DNA of 64,000 nt from Mesostigma viride (Eukaryota > Streptophyta > Mesostigmatophyceae > Mesostigmatales > Mesostigmataceae). The translations under genes were made by a program, and so were the position numbers. The notes beneath the pieces are model-generated. The model saw only the letters and a program-made list of their open reading frames with translations. It made no database searches and was not told the DNA's origin. Positions 43,791-55,042 of this stretch are shown piece after piece (position 1 is the first letter of the stretch; the number at the start of each line of letters is the position of its first letter). The stretch spans positions 1,470,674 to 1,534,673 of the forward strand of contig RPFO01000333.1 in NCBI GenBank assembly GCA_009746045.1, in the 5' to 3' direction.

Positions 43791-46000
43791 CTTTCATACG
43801 CCGCGCTGAGTCGGTGGAAGATCGAGCCACAAAAGAGGCAGGAGAGGCATCATTGGGAGAGGCGTGCCAACCCCGAGCGAGACGATGGTGAATTCGATCA
43901 AATTGGCTGATTGCAATAATTTTGCGGAGCTAGAATAATCGCTCGCGAGAGCTGCCATGGGCGGTCGTGAAGGTTCAGACTATTTGAGGCGCCGTGACGA
44001 ATATGGTGGGGGGCGCTGGAATTGGATGTCGTTGGACATTGAAGAAGTCGACCCTTGACCCCTGGGCCCCCTGTTTTAGCCGCAGGGGATGAGGCAGCTT
44101 GCTGGCGAACGTTCGTCGGCGTTTTGGTGTTGCTGAGCCTCTTACGTCCCGACCACCATGGGCCCGTGTCGTACAAGGGGACGGAATTTATGCCCAGGCA
44201 GTGTCGATTCCCCACGAGGCATACAAGGGCGTAGTAGACGGTGATGACTTGCAGGTCGACCATCTCGATATCAGTGATGACGATGATGATCTAGATGGTG
44301 GGTGCCGTGAGGCTCGCACAACAGGATTATAACCCTTAATTTGTACTGAGTCCGTTTTCGTGGCGCCAGTTGAACTCGCGCCACTCTAACGGACTGAGTT
44401 TGTGGCAGAACCAGGCGCCGCGCCAAAAATAATTCAACGGTCAAACCTGGGGGGATCGAAAGATCTAGATGTAAGCTTTGCCTGGCACTATTCAGACCGT
44501 ACTTTGGACAACTGGCCAGGGAGATATACTCAATCAAAGCTGGGGGGGTACCATGGTCAAACGGGACCGACGTGAATGAAAATAATTGACGTCCGCGGCT
44601 ATGGCGGTGCAGGCAAATGACTGGTACGAGAGCATGGCTTGGAATTTTGAACTCAAATCTTGTAGTAATTATCCTTGAGTGTTATAAAGGTTATATCTCT
44701 GGCCGTGAAGCGTCTGGATGTGCGCAAGTATGTCTCTAGGTTCTAATCGGTGCGGCAGATCCTGTCAGCGGTCAGGCGGTGACAGTGCGTATGCTACCTG
44801 TTGTTCGGCAGCAAACGTCCATATATTTGCGCGTGGATAGACTTGCAACGTTATTCTTGACATGTTTTATTAGCGATGACGGCCAGGAAAGGTTCGAGGC
44901 TATGTCCGTGAGGTGGGAGTGATGGCTCCCGCACAGCAGGTAATCTGCGGTTTCGACCTGGTACGTATTAACGTGTTAGCGTTTATACATTACAGTACCA
45001 AGTCGTCCTATCGTTTATAAACTAGTTGTAGACATGTAATCGATGGTTTTTGCTTGTCGTTTTGTTGCTTTAGTGCTTGTACGCGTTCGCTTGTGATGGT
45101 TGGGGAATACCACTATGTCACGCAGATTTTGGACCAGATTTGATTGCTATTAGCTGAGGCTTCAACGAAACCAGTGAAGTAGCGTTTGGTATTGTCTCTA
45201 AACATGGTGGGCTTGATAACGGGATGCTTTTCCCTGCACAGACATAGCGAGACAAGTGGTTTTCTGGCCAGCTCTAGGCATTGCTTCTTGGTTTGCTGGC
45301 CCAAGTTATCCTTCTGCTTGTGCGTCCATAATGCATGCAAGAAACATGAATGGCCAGGGCCTGCTTGCATGGAAGCATAACCAGGTTAGTTCTTTTGTTT
45401 TTTCTATCATTGCCAATCATTGGAATTGCTTTACAGTGTGTTGGATGCATTGATAATGTAGCTCCTTGTGAACCCGTTATACGCTTGGTTTGGGGCCTTG
45501 GCACAAGCTTTATACTTGTTGTATAGCATGATGTTGTGACTTTAAAGCTGGAAATGTGTTTGGGAATCCATGTGTGGCCATCTATGATGTTTTGTGCCAC
45601 GTTGGAATTGAATGCCTATACGGTAGTGCTAGCAAGACACCCCAAAATAACTGCACCCGTTATAACGGTCTGAGCTATTTTGGGCTGTACATGCTAGCTA
45701 GCCTGTGCAGTTCTATGGCATGTCATGTTGTGAATGCATCTATGGCATGCCTGTGATTATCTTAAACTCCCCTCAAAGGGCCAGGGTCGGCAGATTTTGA
45801 GAAATGGTCCATATTGCATTATATATCTCTTGAACCCCATATGCACCGTACCCCCTTGGGGGGGGTGCTATTTATAGCAGCTGTGGGGCATAGATATGTG
45901 ACCAATGACATGACCCCAAAGTTATTTGATATAAAAGCATCCTTGGTTCCAAGGGTGGGCCAGAAAATGTTATTTGGCTAGATACTCTCATACTTACTAA
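43791..46000. other. Interior of the 10.37-kb element, possible exons only
   Basis: Plus-strand frames near 43790-43891 (TFIRRAESVEDRATKEAGEA) and 44099-44332 (GDGIYAQAVSIPHEAYKGVV, then DHLDISDDDDDLDGG) could be exons of an element gene, but splice sites are unclear. Near 44345-44400 an inverted repeat around GTGGCGC with ACTGAGTCCGTT and AACGGACTGAG could form a hairpin. The stretch 44420-46000 shows no gene. Confidence 0.35.
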
Positions 46001-46118
46001 GATGCCCATACTCAGTCCGTTCTGGCGGTTCCAGTTGACACAATTGAAGGGTTAAAATCGTCTGCCTCGACAGTATTGAAATACGCTACAAATGCCGACG
46101 TGATCGCGGCAGTCGGAG

Positions 46119-47312
46119 TTGCAGCGCGGTCGGTGTTGTAAACGCCGATGCATCCAAGATCCCGAGAAAGCCCTGTCGTCGTTTGTAATCTGGGAGGCCG
46201 CCATTGCATTGGCGCAGCAAATATTGGGCCAACTACACTGTAGAGCGGAAATCCAGGCGCTGCGGCGACCCAATCAGAGCGGAGCAGGCCCGAGTGCCAC
46301 CACTGACCTGGATGCGGAAACGCGTCTAGCATTGGAGGGTGCTCGTTGCTTCGTGCCGCTGGTTGACCCCGTTGTCCACGCGGGGCGGCCCGCTAGCCCT
46401 GAGCACTGTGCGACGCGCAGAGGATGCAGCGGTCGCGCTAAAGCAAGCATCCGCTGCAGCATGGGAGGGCATCGAGGACGTGGGGAAGCCGATGATGTGT
46501 CAACATCCGGGGCTAAAGGACAGCTGCGATCTTCTGTGCAGCCCCCTAATGCCTTTCACTCCTTTGCTGTACGTGGTGGCCCGCAACATCACCGGCGACT
46601 TATCGCCAGACGCCGTGGTTGAACTTGAGTGCTACGGCTCGCACTCGTACACAACGCGGTTTTCGCCCTTCAGCCCGAGCTCGGCTCATTTCCCCCTGCC
46701 CGCCGCCACAAGGACAGGTACCCACACATTTTCAGTGAAGGCAAGCACAATCGTCTTGTCTTCGTGGCGTGCGGGGGGGGCAAGGTGCGCCGGGTGGGCT
46801 TGACAAGCAGTGGCACATTGACGCAGCACACGAAGGATGCTGTTGTTGGGCTCTCGCTCGACTGGATTCAGTGGGATGGGTACGGAACCCCGGCGATGGC
46901 GGAGAAGACGGCGGTGGGACTTTTCAAATCGCGTGTCATGGACGTGCCAGAGCCGGAATGGTTGGTGGGGACCCTGGTATGCAAGATATTTTCGGGCCCC
47001 AACTCGGGGGAGAAGCGGTATCATGGCCATGTGACGGCCTTTAGTAAGGAGCACGACATGGCCCATCTGCTATACTCCGATGGCGACGATGAAATAGTGG
47101 GATTTGATGAGGTGCAGGCTGCGCTTTGCGCATGCCCCGGTGTGCAGTTGCCAAATCTTCCACCTGCGAGCATTGCGCGAGGGAAGGCGGACATTACTGA
47201 GTGCATTCGCAAGCAGGTCGCCCAGCGTTCCACGGCAATGAAGCAAGCCAAGGCCACCCCGCGCCACAAGCGCCGGCCTCCCATCATTCCTGATTCAGAC
47301 TCTGATGACTAG
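46119..47312 (+). CDS. Tentative gene with a Tudor-like domain and acidic tail (10.37-kb element)
   Basis: The best part is the frame 46629-47312 (stop TAG at 47310). It codes LVGTLVCKIFSGPNSGEKRY, then HGHVTAFSKEHDMAHLLYSD and GDDEIVGFDEVQAAL, a pattern like Tudor/PTM- or DIR17-type modules (GxxVxKxF, GxVxxY/F, YxDGDxE). A basic stretch and the tail PPIIPDSDSDD end the protein. The upstream frame 46119-46622 probably contains an earlier exon (DPEKALSSFVIWEAAIALAQ), with an intron or frameshift between. Tudor-like modules often bind histone tails or DNA, but the role in a transposon is unknown. It ends 250 bp before the right satellite arm. Confidence 0.45.
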
Positions 47313-47559
47313 CCAAGTGCCGCATGTGGCTTTTAATTTTTCATGGCTGCCCTACCTTCTCGGTGCATGCTTTGCGGCTAGCAGCCTTGTGATCAACACA
47401 TTCCGTGTCTTATGACCTTGGTTCATAGGTTTATTACATGTCCTTACAATTGGTAGAACATATATCAAATGGGATAAAACCATATTTGGGTGAACAGGTT
47501 TCATGGCTCATGGCTCATCTATTTTTTTTCAATGGGATATGACGTAAAAGCTGGCAATG

Positions 47560-48635
47560 TGCATTTTCTAAATGCTGCCTGCAAGAATCCAACTTGATAT
47601 GAGTTCATTTGTTCACTATTCATATTTGTTTCATGTAAGTTAACCGAGAAAATGACGAAAAACTGCACATGTATGCTGTCACATGTCACCATTTGAGCTC
47701 AGAATGAGCCCAATTTTTGTGGGTGGTCTATTTTGATGGTCTAGATGCTGCCTGCAAGAATCCAGCCTGAAATGAGTTCATTTGTTCACTATTCATATTT
47801 GTTTCATGTAAGAAAAGGGGGAAAATGACGAAAAACTGCACATGTATGCTGTCACATGTCACCATTTGAGCTCAGAATGAGCCCAATTTTCGTGGGTGGT
47901 CTATTTTCATGGTATAAATGCTGCCTGCAAGAATCCAGCCTGATATGAGTTCATTTGTTCACTATTCATATTTGTTTCATGTAAGAAAAGGGGGAAAATG
48001 ACAAAAAACTGCACATGTATGCTGTCACATGTCACCATTTGAGCTCAGAATGAGCCCAATTTTCGTGGGTGGTCTATTTTCATGGTATAAATGCTGCCTG
48101 CAAGAATCCAGCCTGAAATGAGTTCATTTGTCCACTATTCATATTTGTTGCATGTAAGAAAAGGGGGAAAATGACGAAAAACTGCACATGTATGCTGTCA
48201 CATGTCACCATTTGAGCTCAGAATGAGCCCAATTTTTGTGGGTGGTCTATTTTCATGGTCTACATGCTGCCTGCAAGAATCCAGCCTGATATGAGTTCAT
48301 TTGTCCACTATTCATATTTGTTGCATGTAAGAAAAGGGGGAAAATGACGAAAAACTGCACATGTATGCTGTCACATGTCACCATTTGAGCTCAGAATGAG
48401 CCCAATTTTTGTGGGTGGTCTATTTTCATGGTCTACATGCTGCCTGCAACAGTCCAGCCTGAAATGAGTTCATTTGTCCACTATTCATATTTGTTTCATG
48501 TAAGAAAAGGGGGAAAATGACGAAAAACTGCACATGTATGCTGTCACATGTCACCATTTGAGCTCAGAATGAGCCCAATTTTCGTGGGTGGTCTATTTTC
48601 ATGGTCTACATGCTGCCTGCAACAGTCCAGCTTTA
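47560..48635. repeat. Right satellite arm, 173-bp units, inverted
   Basis: Units start at about 47735, 47908, 48081, 48254, 48427 and 48600 with constant 173-bp spacing, plus a diverged inner copy from about 47560. They are the reverse complement of the left arm, so the two arms could fold into a long stem. Confidence 0.95.
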
Positions 48636-48713
48636 GGTACCCTCAGATCTGAAAGATTTTATTTTTACTCATTTGAAGACTTGTGAAATTGAGCAAACAC
48701 CTATGAATCCCCT

Positions 48714-49824
48714 CCTTGTGCTGGTGGACTTCATCAAAGCCTTCGATTCGGTTTTCTGGCCTGCGCTTTGGGACATCCTCGAGTTGTTCCGGATCCCCCG
48801 CCCCCTGATTGCTGTCATCCGCAACCTGTATGAAGGGTCCACCACTTCGGTGCGCACTTAACTTACGGGACCACGCCCCCATGCCCTTTACAGAAGGGTG
48901 TGTGGCAGGGCTGCGTGCTGTCGCCCTACCTGTTCATTATTGTTGTCGAATACGTAATGATTCAGGCGCGCAAGCGATTTGCCCGCATCGTGGGCAGGGA
49001 ACCAGGAGTGCAGGTTGCTAACAAATTCTGGCATGGCGGTGCGGACACGGAGATTCGGCTAGCAGACATCATTTACGCAGACGACACCACCCTCTTCGAG
49101 GACACTGAGCACGTGCATGGACATGGCTTGACTGCCTGGCTCTCGAGGCCCGTGCAGTGGGGCTTGAGGTCAGCAAGAAGACAGAGGCCCTGGCGGTTGG
49201 GCTCACCAACTCACCGCCCGACCTCTTTCTCCTAGACGGCTCTCGAGTCCTGTATCGGGACCGCGTTAAGCTGCTGGGCAGCCTGCTCCCCAGCTGCGAG
49301 GTTGATGTGGACCATCGCATCTCCCTCGCCTGGCACGCTTTACGCCAGTACCGGGCCCTGTGGCGCAAGCCCCTGGGCAAGATCGAGAAACAGGACCTGT
49401 TCAAGGTCCTCGTCCTTCCTGTTCTCACGTATGCATGGCGCCGAGACGTGGACCCTCACCGCCGACCTGGCCCGCAAGCTGGACGGCGCGGTCACCAGCA
49501 TGCTGCGTTCCATTTTCAGAGTAGGATATGCTGCTCATGTCCGCAATGAGGACCTGTACCAGGGCATGCCCTATATATATCACCAGCACCATTAAGCAAC
49601 GCCGCCTGCAGCTTGTAGGGCACCTAGCTCGCACCAACCAGGTAGACACCTCACGTGGCCCCCCCGCAGGACTGCGACCAGCCCAGCCTGGCCGGCACCT
49701 CCTGACGTGGGCTGGGCCCAGTGATGTTAGACGCCGCAAGGCCCGCACCTTCAAGGAACAGCTAGTAGAAGACATGGGGGGCCTCGGCCTAGTTTGGAAG
49801 AAGATGATGGACAAGGCCAATTAA
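48714..49824 (+). pseudogene. LINE reverse transcriptase, catalytic part, and C-terminus
   Basis: Directly after the insertion the frame resumes with VLVDFIKAFDSVFW (motif A, catalytic Asp), then WQGCVLSPYLF (motif B) and IIYADDTTLF (motif C, YADD). Later frames hold GLEVSKKTEALAVG, HALRQYRALWRKPL, TWTLTADLARKLDGAVTSML and RRLQLVGHLAR, the usual order of a LINE C-terminus. Frameshifts near 48860, 49150, 49440 and 49560 break it. The catalytic aspartates are intact, so decay may be recent. Confidence 0.9.
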
Positions 49825-50101
49825 GTGGGCCCAGGTCATAGAGGACAATGAGCCCCCCCCAGTGGGGAAGCGCCCGCGGGTGCAATCCCGCGGGAGGCAC
49901 GCCAGATAGCTCCCCCTCGGGCAGCGTGCGGCTGCCTAGATAGATGTTGTAGTTAGAATGCTGTTAGATAGATGTAGTATGTAGCCAATGTAGATAGATT
50001 AGACCGGTAGGAATGTTTGCACCCATCCATCCATCCATCGGGGTTAATGCTCCGTGACTCCCCAACGGGAGCACGAGTCTAATTATTAATTAATTAATTA
50101 A
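49825..50101 (+). other. LINE 3' UTR and tail
   Basis: The UTR includes GTGGGCCCAGGTCATAGAGG and CATCCATCCATCCATCGGGG, then CTCCGTGACTCCCCAACGGG and a tail of ATTA/TTAA units. The same order occurs in reverse at 59108-59380. Confidence 0.8.
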
Positions 50102-51252
50102 TAGATCTGCATGCACAGCTAGCCTGCCGGAGAGCGCAGAAACTCATCAAACCTGTCCGCTGCACTGTCACTCATATGCTGCCTGACCATCTTCTTCTGA
50201 ATGTCCAGGGTAAGTCGTTCTTCCGCTCATCGATCTGTTGGCCAAAGTGGATAGATAGCGAACACGTGACCCTGAAACTTGGTAGAGAAATTATCAAAGC
50301 TGCGGTGGGTATAAGGTTTGTAAGCGACAGCTTGTCGACCGATTCGACCTTGGGGATCGAAGGGTGGAGCCGTGCCTTGGTGCGGTGGTAACGTGATGGT
50401 CACGGGGACGTCGCTGGCCGGTGCATGCTGCGAAGGTGACCGATGTCCACAACGCCTGAGTATGGTCCGATTTCTCGCGAACCTGCGGCTCATTCCACGG
50501 AGTACATAGTAGCGGAGTAATTAGGTAGAACGGTCCCTCGGTCACCCAACTTAGGAGTCTCTCGCCCCACCACTCTAGCAACCATCTCACGCATGCCCTC
50601 CTCCTCATCCGCAATCCTCTGGCGAAGGCGTCCCAGTGCCTCCTCCTCCACGGCCTCCTCCACCTCCTCCACCATCTTTCGATATACATCGCTGCATGTT
50701 GTTTGTCTTGTTGTAACTTGAGCTTCGTAGCTGCCGAAATTTGATCCGCTGCTAATCGGGCTCCGTCTCGACCAGGTGTGGTGTTCATAGGAAACATAAA
50801 TTGAAGCTAGGGTGACGATGCACTAGGTACTGGATCGGTCCGCACGCCCGAAACTCCTGGAGAGTGTAACCCTCCTCCTCGACGTACCGGCCACACCTGT
50901 CAGCGACGGCTCGCCTGCCGGCTGGATACCGGACACCACAACAGAAAACTTAGGCCCTACTGACAGCTAGCGATGCATGCCCGCCTCACTTCAGACATCT
51001 ATAGAAGTACGATCAAAATCAAGTTGACGTCGGGGTGTATTAGTAGTAGTAGTCTAGCTCGCGCAGCATCTTTTATATAAGGTTATTAAGGTGATTGAGA
51101 AGAGGAAACTCCTCCTGCACCTGGTTCCGTAGGGAATGAAGGTGGATGTGTCTTTGAGCCTCTAGCACGTCGCGAATGTCTACCTAATAGGAATAACGGA
51201 TACGGCTGACTGAAGGCTGGAAAGAGCAAAACGGTCACATAGGGATGCATCA
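50102..51252. other. Region with a degenerate minus-strand frame
   Basis: On the minus strand 50797-50294 starts MNTTPGRDGARLAADQISAA, and 50675-50490 continues in another frame with MVEEVEEAVEEEALGRLRQR. The two could be one acidic protein with a frameshift, perhaps the N-terminus of a retroelement gag, but no signature confirms it. The rest, 50800-51252, has no gene. Confidence 0.3.
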
Positions 51253-52451
51253 CACTCTTTCTCGCTCGGAGTTTTCCGCAGGGCCATCATTCTCTCCGGA
51301 ATGGTAGACAGATGTTCAATTAACTTTCTAGATATTATTAATCAACGTCGACTTGTTCTCAAGAGAAACACCAAGATCATAGGATCCTCCGATACCAATG
51401 TAACGACTAAAATTGATCATCCACATCATCCATTGTCCAAAATATGAAAGATCTTCATACCTGGGTTGCTTGAATCTTGAGAATGAAGGCTTCAAGTATG
51501 CCAGAGAGATGTCGAGATGGAGATTCCACAGCACGTGGTTAATTTGGTTACCAAAACCCTTGCGTACACAACTAGCTAGACAAGTAGTATCCTTGACAAC
51601 TTCTGTGGAACTGAAAGTGGTCATGTGCAACGAGCAAGAGGCTTTTGAGAATGGATGAATATAGCTTAACCTTATTAAACCATGTAGATTAGATCGAACA
51701 ATCAACAATCCAACAATGGCGACCCATATGTACGTCCTGATATCAACGTGCATGTCGAGCATGCTCCAACGTTAGCCTGAAATGGACCAATCAAGTTACA
51801 GCATCTCAAGGTAAGATTCTTTCGCCCCTCTAAGTTGACACGTAACAGAACAGCACTCTTTCTCGCTCGGAGTTTTCCGCAGCAGGGCCATCATTCTCCC
51901 CGGAATGGTAGACAGATGTTCAATTAACTTTCTAGATATTATTAATCAACGTTGACTTGTTCTCAAGAGAAACACCAAGATCATAGGATCCTCCGATACC
52001 AATGTAACGACTAAAATTGATCATCCACATCATCCATAGTCCAAAATATGAAAGATCTTCATACCTGGGTTGCTTTCTTGAGAATGAAGGCTTCAAGTAT
52101 GCCAGAGAGATGTCGAAATGGAGATTCCACAGCACGTGGTTAATTTGGTTACCAAAACCCTTGCGTACACAACTAGCTAGACAAGTAGTATCCTTGACAA
52201 CTTCTGTGGAACTGAAAGTGGTCAACGAGCCAAGAGGCTTTTGAGAATGGATGAATAAAGCTTAACCTTATTAAACCATGTAGATTAGATCGAACAATCA
52301 ACAATCCAACAATGGCGACCCATATATGTACGTCCTGATATCAAGGTGCATGTCGAGCATGCTCCAACGTTAGCCTGAAATGGACCAATCAAGTTACAGC
52401 ATCTCAAGGTAAGATTCTTTCGCCCCTCTAAGTTGACACGTAACAGAACAG
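51253..52451. repeat. Tandem duplication of about 600 bp
   Basis: Copy 1 is 51253-51853 and copy 2 is 51854-52451. They start with CACTCTTTCTCGCTCGGAGT and differ at roughly fifteen small sites. Each carries a minus-strand frame with TTFSSTEVVKDTTCLASCV, 144 codons in copy 1 and 97 in copy 2. The SSTE phrase recalls the end of Ty1/copia RNase H, but the rest does not, so I leave it unassigned. The stretch 52452-52800 has no gene. Confidence 0.9.
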
Positions 52452-52799
52452 CACAATCCAGACGTGGAATCACAGAATCTTGATAAGCACTGTCCAGAGT
52501 CCTCAAGGATCGTTTACGACTTGGCAGAACCGACCAACTAACAACCCAGCCCACGTGGATCAGGCCACGACCAATGAGGGTCCAAACAAGTCAGTTGATA
52601 AAGTCCAGGTCTCCAAGTATCGGAGGCACGTGGGAAACCTCATAGCTCTCTCAATACTTGTCCAAGACCTAAGATCCAAACTATTATGTAAATTAACTCA
52701 GGATGTAACAACAAGTCAGATTTGGTTGTTATGTAATAGGGTGAATTAAGTGAGACAACTATATATATGTCTTATTGATATAGGGTGAATACCAATGTG

Positions 52800-53355
52800 G
52801 GCCCTGCGGGCGGGCTTAGGACTGGCCAACCAGGTAGACACCTCCTCCTATGGCAGGGTCCCTTTGTCCCGTCGCAACGTACCACCAGCAAACTTGCGCG
52901 CGCCCCGCACCGATGCGGCGCGACCCGGACCTATGCACATGACACAATTGCTTGAGGATGCAGGGGCTTCTGGGATTATCTGTACTCCGCGCCCGCATGA
53001 TAGACAAGGAGAACTGGGCTGCCGTCTGCGATAAGCACCTTCCTGTGGGGCATGCTCCCGGTTTATCCCCACAGGCCCCGCGGCCCATATTGCTAGCATG
53101 CGCAGGGTAGAAGTCCTCAGGTGGAGGTTATTGCCCCTGAGGATAGCCGCTACACTACCGCCTCGTCTGCCATTACAGTACTTAGAGGACAGCTCGATCA
53201 GATTTATATCCCCCTCTGGTGACTATATGGTTGGGGCATGATGCAGACGATATTTGTAACTTTCGTGTAATTATTTTTCTAATGATATCAGCATAGTACT
53301 CCGTGGCATGCCCATGCGCATGACACGCAAGTACTTACTTAGTACTTACTTATTG
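52800..53355 (+). mobile_element. LINE 3' end, antisense to the dehydratase gene
   Basis: The plus strand codes NQVDTSSYGRVPLSRRNVPP and LRAPRTDAARPGP, then KHLPVGHAPGLSPQAPRP in another frame, matching the copy at 18066-18595. Then come CATAGTACTCCGTGGCATGC and a TACTTACTTAGTACTTACTT tail ending near 53355. It is truncated at the 5' side and frameshifted. Its tail faces the 3' end of the dehydratase gene 384 bp away; 53356-53738 between them shows no other feature. Confidence 0.8.
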
Positions 53356-53738
53356 ATAATCAATAACACCCCTATCCCTCTCCAACAGCCACCAAGTGGG
53401 GGCTCACTAATAAGGACCGGACACATCCCTTTCTTTCTTGCATAAATAAAAATAGTGGCAACTCTGCGGACTGGGCCTGCCAGCTGGACATGAACCCTGG
53501 CGCGCCCTGGGAGCATCGCTGGCTCTACATGCGGCCATGTGCATGGACACCGCCACGCTGGTCACTGATGGTACTATTCAAGGATAGCGAGTATAACCAT
53601 TCAGGGCGGGCTGAAAAAATCCACACGACGTCCCAATGCTGGCCCGACACGCAGCTCTGGTTCGCAAACACATAGTTTGCCAACACTTGGTCAAACCATG
53701 CTTGCGCACACCCTTTCCGACAGGCACACCATTCCCGC

Positions 53739-54899
53739 TCAGATCTTGCCCACCGGGTAGCTGCCCAGCACGCGCAGGTAGGGCGCAAACTCCTGCAGGT
53801 GGCGCAGCGCCAGCTGGGCGCGCCGCTCCGACATGTTAGCCAAAAAGTCGATATAGAACAGGTAATCAAACTGTTGCAGAGAGTTGGCGTCGCTCGAGGT
53901 CTCCAAAATGGGCTGGCTCTTGAGCGGGCGACTCTCGATCTTGGTCAGGTCGATGTCGCGCAGCGCAAACACAGACAACGCCTTGAAGAGCATCCCAGGG
54001 CCGCGGTTGAGGGAAAACACGATGCTGGTCTTGCACAGGGTACCCTCAGGGGGGGTGAACGGCTCCCGTGCCAGCGCGATGAAGCGCGTCACGTTGCCCG
54101 CCTCGTCCTGGATGTCCTCCGCAATGATGTCCAGGCCGTACAGCTCCGCTGCACGCCGGCTAGCTACTGCCGCCGCATCCTTCAGCTTGTCCTTGGAGAT
54201 TTCGAGCGCAGCGCCGGCGGTGTCAAACACGGCCTCCTTGCGCGCATAGGGGTAGGCAGACAGCGTCTTCTCGCACTGGGCCAGCGCCTGGGGGTGGCTG
54301 CGGATGGACCGCACGTCCTCGATCTTCACGCCGGGGTACACCATGAGGCAATGCCGAACACGCACGTACACCTCGCCCACGATGTGCAGGTGGTGGCGGA
54401 GCAGGAGGTCGAAATTGCGGTGGATGCTGCCGCCCAGCGAGTTCTCGATGGGGAGAACGCCTCGGTCTACGAGCCAGCTCTCAACGCTGCTGAATGCCTC
54501 CTCGAACTGATCGCAGGGTACCGGCTCGCAGCCTTCGTAAGCCGACACGGCTGCCATCTCACTGTACGCGCCAGGTACTCCTTGGTAGGCAACGCGAAGC
54601 TTTCCCGAACCGAACTCGGTAGCCTGGGGGGCAACAGCACTCGATGCTTTCATCAACAGCGGGTCATCAAAGGTTGCAGCAGCGCCACCCATGGACGACA
54701 GCGTCATGGGGACCTTTTTCCCTGGTAGAGTAACCGCCGGGCCACGCTCCGAAGGCCATACGGATGACCTATGAGGCCTTTCACCGGCCGCTGCCAACGT
54801 TTTACCCCCCAAGGAAACAGTGGGGCATGCCTTTGGCACCGTGTGCAAAAACGACACAGCACCTGAAGCCATTGTGTGCGTAGGTAGCCACAAGTACAC
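53739..54899 (-). CDS. ADT: Plastid arogenate/prephenate dehydratase (intronless)
   Basis: The 386-residue enzyme dehydrates and decarboxylates arogenate to phenylalanine or prephenate to phenylpyruvate, the last steps of phenylalanine synthesis. Residues 1-100 look like a plastid leader (few acidic residues, rich in Ser/Ala/Thr). Met10 ([11 protein letters not shown]) is a likely alternative start. The dehydratase domain spans about 101-277: [15 protein letters not shown] at 103-117, [14 protein letters not shown] at 149-162, [10 protein letters not shown] at 201-210, and the catalytic TRF at 271-273. The ACT domain (about 289-375) has [19 protein letters not shown] and ESRP (322-325), where phenylalanine binds and inhibits in the family. 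Length and order fit plant and algal enzymes. Sequence by eye does not decide between arogenate and prephenate as preferred substrate. There are no frameshifts. Confidence 0.95.
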   Translation of the reverse strand: MYLWLPTHTMASGAVSFLHTVPKACPTVSLGGKTLAAAGERPHRSSVWPSERGPAVTLPGKKVPMTLSSMGGAAATFDDPLLMKASSAVAPQATEFGSGKLRVAYQGVPGAYSEMAAVSAYEGCEPVPCDQFEEAFSSVESWLVDRGVLPIENSLGGSIHRNFDLLLRHHLHIVGEVYVRVRHCLMVYPGVKIEDVRSIRSHPQALAQCEKTLSAYPYARKEAVFDTAGAALEISKDKLKDAAAVASRRAAELYGLDIIAEDIQDEAGNVTRFIALAREPFTPPEGTLCKTSIVFSLNRGPGMLFKALSVFALRDIDLTKIESRPLKSQPILETSSDANSLQQFDYLFYIDFLANMSERRAQLALRHLQEFAPYLRVLGSYPVGKI

Positions 54900-55042
54900 C
54901 GCCGTTTATCTGCGTGGCATTAACTCAAGCTGCCCCGATTGAGTGCGTCAGGCCCACACGCCGTGTAACAACGGCAAAATCAAATATACCTTCCTCACAA
55001 TGTCCTGGGCCTACGCTATAAACCGATAGCACCAGCCGGACA
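54900..55042. promoter_or_regulatory. Short divergent promoter region
   Basis: Only 143 bp separate the start codons of the dehydratase (minus) and the small gene (plus). CTATAAACC at 55016-55024 is a TATA-like site for the plus gene but lies only about 25 bp before its ATG. TATATTTGATTTT (minus strand, near 54979-54991) could serve the dehydratase. A shared, two-way promoter is likely if the small gene is real. Confidence 0.45.

Larger units (their letters stand above)
38344..48713. mobile_element. 10.37-kb TIR transposon with inverted satellite arms
   Basis: It is inserted in the LINE reverse transcriptase and flanked by CCTTG (38339-38343 and 48714-48718). The 30-bp terminal inverted repeat begins AGGGGATTCATARGTGTTTG and has one mismatch. 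Next to each end lies a satellite of about 174-bp units, four on the left and about six on the right, in opposite orientation. The interior holds several open frames and possible spliced genes, none of which I can assign to a known transposase. The layout resembles Foldback elements. The 5-bp duplication and AGGGG ends do not let me name a superfamily. Inside sits a solo LTR. Confidence 0.85.
32880..50101 (+). mobile_element. APE-type LINE (non-LTR retrotransposon) split by two nested insertions
   Basis: Order on the plus strand: ORF1 (32917-34455), a C-rich spacer, ORF2 endonuclease (34672-37410), reverse transcriptase (37874-38343 and 48714-49420), a C-terminal domain to 49824, and a 3' UTR with an ATTAATTAATTAATTAAT tail. 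A hAT-like element (34742-36364) and a 10.37-kb TIR element (38344-48713) interrupt it. Removing both with one target copy each leaves about 5.2 kb. Several further frameshifts make it non-functional. The 5' limit is approximate. Confidence 0.85.

Noticed and set aside
43791-46000. A second element bounded by the ACTGAGTCCGTT (44345) and ACTCAGTCCGTT (46012) strings
   Set aside because: The two strings are in similar direct orientation rather than inverted, and no target duplication was found, so the borders are not supported.
53799-54728. A 309-codon plus-strand frame opposite the dehydratase
   Set aside because: It is the antisense shadow of a GC-rich coding sequence with clear dehydratase and ACT motifs on the other strand.
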